Origin: Candidatus Thioglobus sp.
GTDB lineage: Bacteria > Pseudomonadota > Gammaproteobacteria > PS1 > Pseudothioglobaceae
NCBI GenBank assembly: GCA_028345055.1
Contig: JAOMCO010000012.1
Location: 1-33,781 of the forward strand
Length of the DNA: 33,781 nucleotides
Direction of reading: 5' to 3'
Under the pieces are notes generated by a model. The model was not told the DNA's origin. It made no database searches and saw only the letters and a list, made by a program, of their open reading frames with translations. Shown here piece after piece: positions 26,949 to 33,781 of this stretch (the first letter of the stretch is position 1; each line of letters begins with the position of its first letter). A program made the translations under genes and the position numbers.

Positions 26949-27782
26949 ATGGATTCAATTGTAATCATTAATGGTGAAGAACAGTCTAATATAACAATTT
27001 TTAATCGTAACATGCAATATGGTGATGGATTGTTTGAAACCTGTATTGCAAAAGAAAATCAAATTTTATTTTGGAATAGACATCTCTCTCGGCTAAATAT
27101 CGGGTGTGACAAGCTAAAAATAAAAAAAATAGAAGAATCTATTTGGCTAAAGGATATTAAAAAGGCTCTCAGCCTAACTTCAAAAAAAAACTGCATCATT
27201 AAATTAATTCTTTCTCGAGGAAATTCACATAGAGGATATAGCTATCCCAATGACATAATGCCAGTAAGGGTTGTCATTGTCTTAGAGATGAAAAAACCCC
27301 AGCATAAGCAATCTTTTTCTCTTGAATATGCTCAAAGTGGCTATCATTCAAACCCTAATTTAGCAGGTATTAAACATTGCAATAGAATTGAGCAGATTTT
27401 GGCTAGAGCGACTATGCAAGAGGATGAGGCGATTATGCTTGATGAAAATAAAAATATCATATCAGTCACTCAAGGGAATATTTTTTTCATTATTGGGAAG
27501 AGGTTATTGACACCAAAATTAGATAGATGTGGGGTGATTGGAAGTCGAAGATCTCTTATTTTAGAGCTTGCCAAATCAATCGGTCTTGATGTTAAGGAGG
27601 AGGAGATTTCATTGATTCAGGCTAAAAAGGCTGATGAAGTGTTTATTTCTAATAGCTTAATTGGTATACAGTCAGTCAGTTCAATTAAAGGTTTTCAGTT
27701 GCCAAATAGCTCAATGACTAGGAAAATTAAAGCAGCATTTGAGTCTGCTACTTTAGATGCAAACTCTTGGACATGCTTATAA
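26949..27782 (+). CDS. pabC: Aminodeoxychorismate lyase
   Basis: PLP enzyme of 277 residues that makes 4-aminobenzoate for folate. The fold type IV PLP lysine is K142 in GIKHCNR, and the N-terminal RNMQYGDGLFET segment is characteristic. The enzyme family also includes branched-chain aminotransferases, but the gene order pabC-mltG-tmk-holB, the same as in E. coli, favours PabC. The stop overlaps the mltG start by 10 bases. Confidence 0.9.
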   Translation: MDSIVIINGEEQSNITIFNRNMQYGDGLFETCIAKENQILFWNRHLSRLNIGCDKLKIKKIEESIWLKDIKKALSLTSKKNCIIKLILSRGNSHRGYSYPNDIMPVRVVIVLEMKKPQHKQSFSLEYAQSGYHSNPNLAGIKHCNRIEQILARATMQEDEAIMLDENKNIISVTQGNIFFIIGKRLLTPKLDRCGVIGSRRSLILELAKSIGLDVKEEEISLIQAKKADEVFISNSLIGIQSVSSIKGFQLPNSSMTRKIKAAFESATLDANSWTCL

Positions 27783-28756
27783 GATCTAAGGGAAAAATCC
27801 TATCTAGAATTATAGCTTTATTGCTATTACTATTGGTAATCGCTTGGATATTCACATCTAAGGATATTTTAGTTAATCAAGCTCAAATTTTCCAGGTCAA
27901 GTCTGGCTCAACAATGGGCGAAGTAGCTCAGGAACTGAGTGATAGAAATATAATAAAATCAAAAAGATTCTTTATAGCACTTAGTAAGCTTCTTAATGCA
28001 AATAAAAAATTAAAGTCTGGCTATTACGAAGTAAGTCCAGATACCAGTGTATTTGCTTTTATTGAACAAATTACAAAAGGTAATGTTCTAAAAACCAAAG
28101 TGACTTTGATTGAAGGAAAAACTATTCAGCATTATTTTGATCAATTAAGTAAAGATCCATCAATTATATCCAAGGCATCCATCGAGAAAGTTATGGGTTC
28201 AATTGGTCTTAAGAAACCTTATGAGGGATGGTTTTATCCTGAAACATATATTTTCAATTACGGTGAAAGTATTGAGAATGTTTTAAAAAAGTCTCACGAA
28301 ACCATGGAGTCTAAATTATCAGATTTATGGGAAAAAAGAGATAAAAGTATTCCACTTGATTCTCCATATGAGGCAATCATTCTAGCATCACTGATCGAAA
28401 ATGAAACTGCACTTGATTATGAAAAGCCATTAATATCAAGTGTATTCATTGGAAGGTTAAATTTAAATATGCGACTGCAAACTGACCCGACTGTCATATA
28501 TGCATTGGGTGAAGAGTACACTGCGCCATTAACACGAAGTGATTTAAAATTTGACCATCCATATAATACATATCGAAATAAAGGCCTACCTCCAGGAGCT
28601 ATATCTTCTGTTGGCTATCAGTCTCTTTATTCAGCGCTTAATCCAGCAAAAGGAAATGAATTATATTTTGTTTCAAAGAAGGATGGTAGTCATGCATTTG
28701 CTTCAACTTATGATAAGCATAAAGAGAATATCAAGAAGTACTTAAATAGTAACTAG
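27773..28756 (+). CDS. mltG: Endolytic murein transglycosylase
   Basis: Membrane-anchored enzyme of 327 residues that cleaves nascent glycan strands and sets their length. One transmembrane segment lies at about residues 9-28. A LysM-like region (VKSGSTMGEVAQEL) is followed by the YceG-like catalytic domain with E209 in ASLIENETA and the conserved LQTDPTVIYALG and GLPPGAISS. The ATG at 27773 is chosen over a TTG two codons upstream. It overlaps pabC and is followed by tmk after 16 bases. Confidence 0.92.
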   Translation: MLIRSKGKILSRIIALLLLLLVIAWIFTSKDILVNQAQIFQVKSGSTMGEVAQELSDRNIIKSKRFFIALSKLLNANKKLKSGYYEVSPDTSVFAFIEQITKGNVLKTKVTLIEGKTIQHYFDQLSKDPSIISKASIEKVMGSIGLKKPYEGWFYPETYIFNYGESIENVLKKSHETMESKLSDLWEKRDKSIPLDSPYEAIILASLIENETALDYEKPLISSVFIGRLNLNMRLQTDPTVIYALGEEYTAPLTRSDLKFDHPYNTYRNKGLPPGAISSVGYQSLYSALNPAKGNELYFVSKKDGSHAFASTYDKHKENIKKYLNSN

Positions 28757-28772
28757 TTTAAAATTGTTACTT

Positions 28773-29390
28773 ATGAATAGAGGAAAGTTTATAACAATAG
28801 ATGGAGTTGAGGGAGCTGGAAAAAGTACGCAAATCGATCTTGTTTGTGAACACCTGATTGAAAAAGGTATAAAGGTTGTTCGGACTCGTGAACCAGGCGG
28901 TACAGAAGTTGGAGAGAAAATCCGTTCTGTCTTACTCGATGTTGAGAATCAAGAGATGCATAGTGATACAGAGTTACTATTGATGTTTAGTTCCCGAAAT
29001 GAATTAATACAAAACAAAATCATACCGGCATTAGAAGAGGGTTGCTGGGTAGTGAGTGATCGATTTACTGATGCTTCTTTTGCCTATCAAGGTGGGGGGA
29101 GAATGCTTAATTTAGAACGCATTTCTAAACTAGCAGATTGGGTTTTAGGTGACTTTAAACCAGACTTGACTTTTCTTTTAGATGTAACTGTTGAAGTTGG
29201 CATGCAAAGAATAGAGACTCGTGCAGCCAAAGATAGAATTGAGCTTGAAGAGAGGGCTTTTTTTGAGCGCGTAAGGTCAGTCTTTATTCAGAGGTCAGAA
29301 GCCTTTCCTGAGAGAATCAAATTAATCGATGCAACTGCTTCAGTAAATGATATTCAATCCAAAATTAGGGTATTAATAGACTCCCTATGA
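28773..29390 (+). CDS. tmk: Thymidylate kinase
   Basis: Phosphorylates dTMP to dTDP, 205 residues. The P-loop is GVEGAGKST (11-19), followed by TREPGGTEVGE and DRFTDASFAYQGGGR. The ATG at 28773 gives the usual start MNRGKFITIDG; an in-frame TTG three codons earlier is less likely. The stop overlaps the holB start by four bases (ATGA), which should couple their translation. Confidence 0.95.
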   Translation: MNRGKFITIDGVEGAGKSTQIDLVCEHLIEKGIKVVRTREPGGTEVGEKIRSVLLDVENQEMHSDTELLLMFSSRNELIQNKIIPALEEGCWVVSDRFTDASFAYQGGGRMLNLERISKLADWVLGDFKPDLTFLLDVTVEVGMQRIETRAAKDRIELEERAFFERVRSVFIQRSEAFPERIKLIDATASVNDIQSKIRVLIDSL

Positions 29391-30427
29391 TGTTTCCTTG
29401 GCATAAGAAAGCAATTGAAAAGCTAGATAAGATGATTGAACAAAAGCTTTTGCCGCATGCATTGTTGATTTCTGGAGTGGAAAAAATTGGTAAATTTGAT
29501 TTCACTCAGAACCTAATTCAAAAACTTCTTTGTTCGGACTCTTCATGCGATCATTGTGAAATATGTAATGCTTTGAAAAATGATGATCTCTTGAGTGATC
29601 TTGATCAGAGTGTTTCTATTCGACGCTCTCATTATCCGAATCTAATCTATTGTAGAGCTGAGTTGAATGACTCTGGATCAATGTCCAAGGATATAAGAGT
29701 AGATCAGATTCGAGCATTTTGTGAATCATTAGGTAAAACCGCAGACACTCTTCAAATTGGAGTCATTTTTTATGCAGATCAGATGAACAATAATGCAGCA
29801 AATAGTCTTTTAAAAACACTCGAGGAGCCCAGAGAAAATACACTAATAATTCTGCTTGCTCATCATATTGATAGGCTTCCAACTACCATCCTATCAAGAT
29901 GTCAAAAGATTCATATTAATCCCACCTATGATGATGAGAGTGCTCAGTGGCTTGAAAGTCAGATCGATGAAGGGACCAGGGGAGACTTAGATTCAATGCA
30001 ACTATTAGAAAGTGCGCATGGCGTACCTCATAAAGCGTTAGAAGATTTAAATGGAGATTATTTTTTGCAATATCAGAGCTGGCAAAATTTGTTACTTGAA
30101 ATAGCCCTTAGTCCGACAAAAATTTCTGAAACTGAAATTTTTACAGATCATGAACTTGATGTATTGAAATGTCTTCAGCATCTTATCAATGAAGGCATTA
30201 AAATTAAAACTTTAAAGCATGATAGTGCAAATCTTGATCTAAATAAAGTTATTGAAAAAGCTTCTTTTAATCATTTATTTAATCTTTTAGATGACACCAA
30301 TAGAGCAATTTCACTCTCACAAACAACTGTTAATATCAAATTATTATTGGATAATGTAATGGTCGTATGGTCACATATTACAAATTTAAAGAAGTATCCA
30401 GCTATCACAAGTTTTCAGGAGCATTAA
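29387..30427 (+). CDS. holB: DNA polymerase III subunit delta'
   Basis: Clamp-loader subunit of 346 residues. The zinc-binding cysteines are C49, C54, C57 and C60. The ATP loop is degenerate (GVEKIGKF, 30-37), as expected because delta' does not hydrolyse ATP. The region [15 protein letters not shown] and ILSRCQ is conserved with other clamp-loader subunits. Its stop shares one base with the hemL start. Confidence 0.93.
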   Translation: MMFPWHKKAIEKLDKMIEQKLLPHALLISGVEKIGKFDFTQNLIQKLLCSDSSCDHCEICNALKNDDLLSDLDQSVSIRRSHYPNLIYCRAELNDSGSMSKDIRVDQIRAFCESLGKTADTLQIGVIFYADQMNNNAANSLLKTLEEPRENTLIILLAHHIDRLPTTILSRCQKIHINPTYDDESAQWLESQIDEGTRGDLDSMQLLESAHGVPHKALEDLNGDYFLQYQSWQNLLLEIALSPTKISETEIFTDHELDVLKCLQHLINEGIKIKTLKHDSANLDLNKVIEKASFNHLFNLLDDTNRAISLSQTTVNIKLLLDNVMVVWSHITNLKKYPAITSFQEH

Positions 30428-31710
30428 TGAAACAATCTTCAATTTTATTTAAAGAGGCTAAAGAGTATATTCCTGGAGGTGTTAACTCACCGGTTAGGGC
30501 TTTTAACGGAGTTGGTGGGGATCCTGTTTTTTTTGAACGAGGTGAAGGCGCTTATCTTTTTGATGTGGATGGAAACTCTTATATTGACTATGTAGGTTCT
30601 TGGGGGCCAATGATTTTAGGCCATTCCAATCCTGTCATTATTGAGGCCGTGAAGGCAGTTTTGGATAAAGGCTTAGGTTTTGGAGCGCCAACTGAAATAG
30701 AGACATCTCTAGCAAAGAAAGTTTGCCAAATAATGCCTTCCATTGAGCTTGTGAGAATGGTGAGTTCAGGCACAGAGGCAACTATGAGTGCAATACGATT
30801 GGCAAGAGGATATACAAATCGGGACAAAATTTTAAAATTTGAAGGTTGTTATCATGGACATTCTGATTCTTTACTGGTGAAAGCGGGTTCAGGGGCACTC
30901 ACTTTAGGCGTTCCAACATCGCCAGGAGTTCCAGAGGATCTTGCTCAGCATACTTTAACGCTTGAATTCAATAATTTGGAGCTTGTTGAAGATCTATTTT
31001 CTAGGATGGGTGAAGAAATTGGGTGCATTATTGTTGAGCCGATTGCTGGTAATATGAATTGTATCCCTCCCAGAGAAGGTTTCTTGCAGGGTCTCAGAAA
31101 GATTTGTGATGAGTACGGAACAGTTCTCATTTTTGATGAAGTGATGACAGGTTTCAGGGTTGCTCTAGGTGGTGCGCAGCAGGTATATGGCGTTGTCCCT
31201 GACCTGACTGCATTAGGAAAGGTAATTGGGGGAGGGCTTCCAGTAGCCGCATTTGGAGGTAAGAGAGAAATCATGAACCAAATAGCTCCTCTTGGACCTG
31301 TTTATCAAGCCGGCACACTTTCTGGTAATCCACTTTCAATGGCTTCTGGAATAGCTATGCTAACTGCACTTGAGTCTGATAAATCTTTTTATCATAATCT
31401 TGGACTTAGAGCATCTCAGTTGGTTAATGGAGTTGTTGCTGAAGCTAAATCTTACGATATTCCCATGACAAGTAATTATGTTGGAGGAATGTTTGGCTTA
31501 TTTTTTAGCTCTGAAGATAAGGTTACTAATTTCTTGCAAGCGTCTAGTTGTAATATTGATCTATTTAAAAAATTCTACAATGCGATGCTTATGAATGGAG
31601 TATATCTTGCACCTTCGGCATATGAGGCTGGTTTTTTATCAATAGCTCATTCAGATAAAGATATAAATAGAACTATTGAGGCGGCTTCTGCTGCATTTTC
31701 ATCGCTATGA
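30427..31710 (+). CDS. hemL: Glutamate-1-semialdehyde 2,1-aminomutase
   Basis: PLP enzyme of 427 residues that forms 5-aminolevulinate in the C5 route to heme. The PLP lysine is K265 (ALGKVIGGG), the same number as in the E. coli enzyme. [13 protein letters not shown] near the N-terminus and [19 protein letters not shown] are typical. The ATG at 30427, forming TAATG with the holB stop, is correct; an upstream TTG or GTG would add twenty residues not found in the family. Heme supply fits the c-type cytochromes in the window. Confidence 0.97.
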   Translation: MKQSSILFKEAKEYIPGGVNSPVRAFNGVGGDPVFFERGEGAYLFDVDGNSYIDYVGSWGPMILGHSNPVIIEAVKAVLDKGLGFGAPTEIETSLAKKVCQIMPSIELVRMVSSGTEATMSAIRLARGYTNRDKILKFEGCYHGHSDSLLVKAGSGALTLGVPTSPGVPEDLAQHTLTLEFNNLELVEDLFSRMGEEIGCIIVEPIAGNMNCIPPREGFLQGLRKICDEYGTVLIFDEVMTGFRVALGGAQQVYGVVPDLTALGKVIGGGLPVAAFGGKREIMNQIAPLGPVYQAGTLSGNPLSMASGIAMLTALESDKSFYHNLGLRASQLVNGVVAEAKSYDIPMTSNYVGGMFGLFFSSEDKVTNFLQASSCNIDLFKKFYNAMLMNGVYLAPSAYEAGFLSIAHSDKDINRTIEAASAAFSSL

Positions 31711-32309
31711 GCATAGTGACTGTTGGTGCTGAATTGTTGTCAGCAAAAGAAAAACTTCAGTGCTTTGAAAATAATGTTACCGTTTTTGGCTCAGCGCGCA
31801 TATCAGAGTCAGATCCATTGTATGTTGATGCATATCAACTTGGCAAAGAATTATCCAATGCTGGTTACAATGTCTTTACTGGAGGTGGGCCAGGAATTAT
31901 GAGCGCTGCAAATAAAGGGGCTTATGAGGGCAGTTCTAAAAGTATAGGGCTTAATATTTTATTGCCACAGGAGCAGTCAAGCAATCCTTATTTGGATGAA
32001 AATATAACATTCAACTATTTCTTTTCAAGAAAAGTCATGTTGGTAAAGTTTTCTAGTGCCTGTGTTTATTTTCCTGGGGGATATGGAACTGCAGATGAGT
32101 TGATGGAGGTTTTGACCCTAATGCAAACTCGAAAAATGAAGATAGTTCCCATAGTTTTATATGATTCAAAATTTTGGGGTTCTCTTCTTTCTTGGATAAA
32201 ACAAACTGTTGATAAATCTTATGTTAATCAGGAGCAATTTGATTTAATTAGAGTTGTTGATTCTGTTGAAGAAATTATGAACATAATTGAGTCAGAAGTA
32301 TGCCTCTAG
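31707..32309 (+). CDS. LOG-family nucleotide 5'-monophosphate phosphoribohydrolase-like protein
   Basis: 200-residue protein with a Rossmann fold. It carries [14 protein letters not shown] from residue 59 and the signature PGGYGTADE (123-131), which define the LOG/TIGR00730 family. Some members split nucleoside monophosphates into base and ribose 5-phosphate, including cytokinin precursors. The start overlaps the hemL stop by four bases (ATGA). The physiological substrate is not known here. Confidence 0.87.
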   Translation: MSIVTVGAELLSAKEKLQCFENNVTVFGSARISESDPLYVDAYQLGKELSNAGYNVFTGGGPGIMSAANKGAYEGSSKSIGLNILLPQEQSSNPYLDENITFNYFFSRKVMLVKFSSACVYFPGGYGTADELMEVLTLMQTRKMKIVPIVLYDSKFWGSLLSWIKQTVDKSYVNQEQFDLIRVVDSVEEIMNIIESEVCL

Positions 32310-32956
32310 CGATTTATGATTTGGATAACACACTCATTGGTGGGGATAGTGATTATCTCTGGGGAGAGTTTTTATGCGATGAGGGTATTATTTCTGATCG
32401 AGAATCTTTTCAGAAGATGAACGACTATTTTTATCATCAATATGAAACAGGTGAACTCAATATTTTTGCTTGGGCTGATTTTAGTTTTAAGGTTTTAACT
32501 GATCATTCTTTGGATGAGCTTAATAAGCTTCGTAAAGATTTTGTTGATACAAAAATCAAGCCCATCTTGCTTGAGAAAGCACAAAGCTGTATTAATAATC
32601 ATAAAGAGAAAGGGGATACAGTTCTTGTAATCACTGCATCCAATACTTTCATTACAAAGCCTATTATTGAAATGTATGGAATTGATCATTTGTTAGCAAC
32701 AGAGCCAGAATTTATATCGGGACGATTTACTGGTAAAGTCTCAGGAATTCCATGTTTTCAGTCTGGAAAGATTGATAACTTAATGCCTTGGCTTGAAAAA
32801 AATAATGAGAGCTTAATTGGATCTTATTTTTATTCAGACTCTCATAATGATCTGCCACTTCTAGAGTTAGTTGACAATCCTATTGCAGTAAATAGTGATG
32901 AGATTCTATCTTCTGCAGCCCATAAGAATGGATGGCCTGTTCTTGATTGGAGGTAG
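32300..32956 (+). CDS. HAD-superfamily phosphatase, subfamily IB
   Basis: 218-residue phosphatase. Motif I is YDLDNTL with nucleophile D7 and acid D9, motif II is in VITASNTF, and motif IV is YFYSDSHNDLPLL. A helical cap lies after motif I. The subfamily includes phosphoserine phosphatase and others, but the substrate is not clear from the sequence. It overlaps the LOG gene by 10 bases. Its stop is one base from the stop of the convergent tusA gene. Confidence 0.88.
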   Translation: MPLAIYDLDNTLIGGDSDYLWGEFLCDEGIISDRESFQKMNDYFYHQYETGELNIFAWADFSFKVLTDHSLDELNKLRKDFVDTKIKPILLEKAQSCINNHKEKGDTVLVITASNTFITKPIIEMYGIDHLLATEPEFISGRFTGKVSGIPCFQSGKIDNLMPWLEKNNESLIGSYFYSDSHNDLPLLELVDNPIAVNSDEILSSAAHKNGWPVLDWR

Positions 32957-32957
32957 A

Positions 32958-33182
32958 CTATCTTTTTTCGATATTGAAGATGATTTTGTTTCCATCATCT
33001 CTTTGTGAGATTAGTTTGTGTCCCAGTTGATCACAAAAAGCTGCAAAGTCTTTTTTTGAACTTTTATCTGTACAAACCACTTCGATTATCTCTTTTGTTG
33101 CCATTGAAGCAAGTGCTTGTTTGGTTTTTAAAATTGGCATTGGACACGCATAGCCGGACATATCTAAAGTTTGATTTACCAT
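32958..33182 (-). CDS. tusA: TusA-family sulfurtransferase
   Basis: Small cytoplasmic protein of 74 residues that carries sulfur as a persulfide on C13 of the CPMP motif (GYACPMPILK). It relays sulfur for tRNA thiolation, cofactor synthesis or sulfur oxidation. Its place after two YeeE/YedE-type membrane genes suggests that it accepts sulfur brought in by them, as proposed for TsuA/TsuB pairs. It stands 31 bases after the YedE-like gene. The tusA symbol is the family name, not proof of the tRNA role. Confidence 0.85.
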   Translation of the reverse strand: MVNQTLDMSGYACPMPILKTKQALASMATKEIIEVVCTDKSSKKDFAAFCDQLGHKLISQRDDGNKIIFNIEKR

Positions 33183-33213
33183 AAGTACAACTTAAATTTA
33201 AAATGGAAGTTAT

Positions 33214-33621
33214 TTAATTATATTTTTTCTTTACTATGACGCCAGCATACATTGAAACCAGGAAAACAATGACAATGGGATCAAAAGTTGCAATAGCTGC
33301 AATAGCTGGCCCTGGACATAAGCCAACAAGCCCCCAGCCAACTCCAAAAAGAGCAGATCCAATAACCAACTTTTTATCGAGATCTTGTTTTTTAGGTAAT
33401 TCAACCTTTGTTCCTAGCGCTGATACTTCTTTATTCTTTAAAAGAAAAAAGAATGGAGCAAATACTAATATAGCTCCTCCCATTACAAATATAAGCGAAG
33501 CATCCCAGTTATGAGTGATGCTGAGAAAGCCCAACACTTTTTCAGGATTAGTCATTCCAGAAATCACTAACCCAAAGCCAAAAATTATGCCTGAGATAAG
33601 GGAGATAAGCTTATCATTCAT
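33214..33621 (-). CDS. YeeE/YedE-family membrane protein (second half of split transporter)
   Basis: Membrane protein of 135 residues with four or so hydrophobic segments and a conserved [11 protein letters not shown] motif whose cysteine is thought to move sulfur species in the family. The ATG at 33621 is chosen because it gives the usual start [17 protein letters not shown] and overlaps the previous gene's stop as ATGA; a longer upstream reading would read through that gene in another frame. It forms a two-gene version of YeeE, also known from sulfide-related operons. Confidence 0.85.
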   Translation of the reverse strand: MNDKLISLISGIIFGFGLVISGMTNPEKVLGFLSITHNWDASLIFVMGGAILVFAPFFFLLKNKEVSALGTKVELPKKQDLDKKLVIGSALFGVGWGLVGLCPGPAIAAIATFDPIVIVFLVSMYAGVIVKKKYN

Positions 33622-33781
33622 AAGTATATTCCTAGTTGTTGAAGGATAAATACCGTGATAATTCCTGTTGCAACAAAAATTGCAGTTGCAATCATTGAGT
33701 TTATTGATAGTCTTCCTATGCCACATATCCCATGACCAGAGGTGCAGCCGCCTCCAAGCCGTGTTCCAAAACCAACCAAAA
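33618..33781 (-). CDS. YeeE/YedE-family membrane protein (first half), N-terminus outside the window
   Basis: The last 53 residues of a membrane protein are readable to the edge. They include [12 protein letters not shown], the cysteine motif typical of YeeE/YedE sulfur transporters, and a final hydrophobic helix ending in LGIYL. The stop overlaps the next gene start as ATGA. The other parts lie beyond base 33781. Confidence 0.8.
   Translation of the reverse strand, partial: LVGFGTRLGGGCTSGHGICGIGRLSINSMIATAIFVATGIITVFILQQLGIYL

Noticed and set aside
30367-30426. Twenty-residue N-terminal extension of hemL
   Set aside because: The family start MKQSSILF is at 30427 and the extension falls inside holB.
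33622-33726. N-terminal extension of the YedE-like gene
   Set aside because: This stretch codes in another frame for the end of a YeeE-like protein with the GGGCTSGHG motif.
1-33781. CRISPR array, prophage, insertion sequence or defence system
   Set aside because: No spaced direct repeats, transposase, integrase or nuclease-like genes were seen; coding density is uniform apart from 7639-8012.

Overview
The window reads as ordinary chromosome of an AT-rich marine gammaproteobacterium. Gene content fits the SUP05/ARCTIC96BD-19 (Candidatus Thioglobus-like) group: c-type cytochromes including a c4, a TusA plus split YeeE/YedE sulfur-uptake module, and several osmolyte or methylated-compound transporters beside compact housekeeping operons. 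That placement is inferred from gene content and base composition; no rRNA or marker comparison was possible. No tRNA, rRNA, insertion sequence, phage gene or CRISPR array was seen.

Bases 1-10760 are accessory metabolism. An NDP-forming acyl-CoA ligase (5' end outside the window) is followed by a CaiD-type carnitinyl-CoA dehydratase, then two c-type cytochromes. On the opposite strand a proX-proW-proV quaternary-amine ABC transporter operon ends in a short-chain dehydrogenase. Divergent from proX is a GMC flavoprotein dehydrogenase translationally coupled (ATGA) to an enolase-superfamily enzyme. Together this looks like uptake and oxidation of betaine/carnitine/choline-type compounds; the exact substrates are inferred.

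Bases 10861-17703 are the protein quality-control cluster tig-clpP-clpX-hflX-lon, with hflX inserted between clpX and lon. Bases 17730-23303 (minus strand) hold a BisC-type molybdenum oxidoreductase followed by ehuA-ehuB-ehuC-ehuD, an ectoine-type polar amino acid ABC transporter. Strong hairpins lie between the binding-protein gene and the first permease gene in both this operon and the proXWV operon, probably setting a high ratio of binding protein to permease.

Bases 23425-25408 (minus) are dsbC-rsmB. Bases 25487-32956 (plus) are pepA, pabC-mltG-tmk-holB (the order known from E. coli), then hemL, a LOG-family gene and a HAD-IB phosphatase, packed with overlaps of 1 to 10 bases. The right end (minus) holds two YeeE/YedE-type membrane genes, the first cut by the window edge, and tusA.

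There is no clear previously undescribed system. The best leads are the GMC-enolase pair, the BisC-ehuABCD linkage, the CoA ligase-CaiD pair, and the repeated hairpin arrangement upstream of the permease genes.
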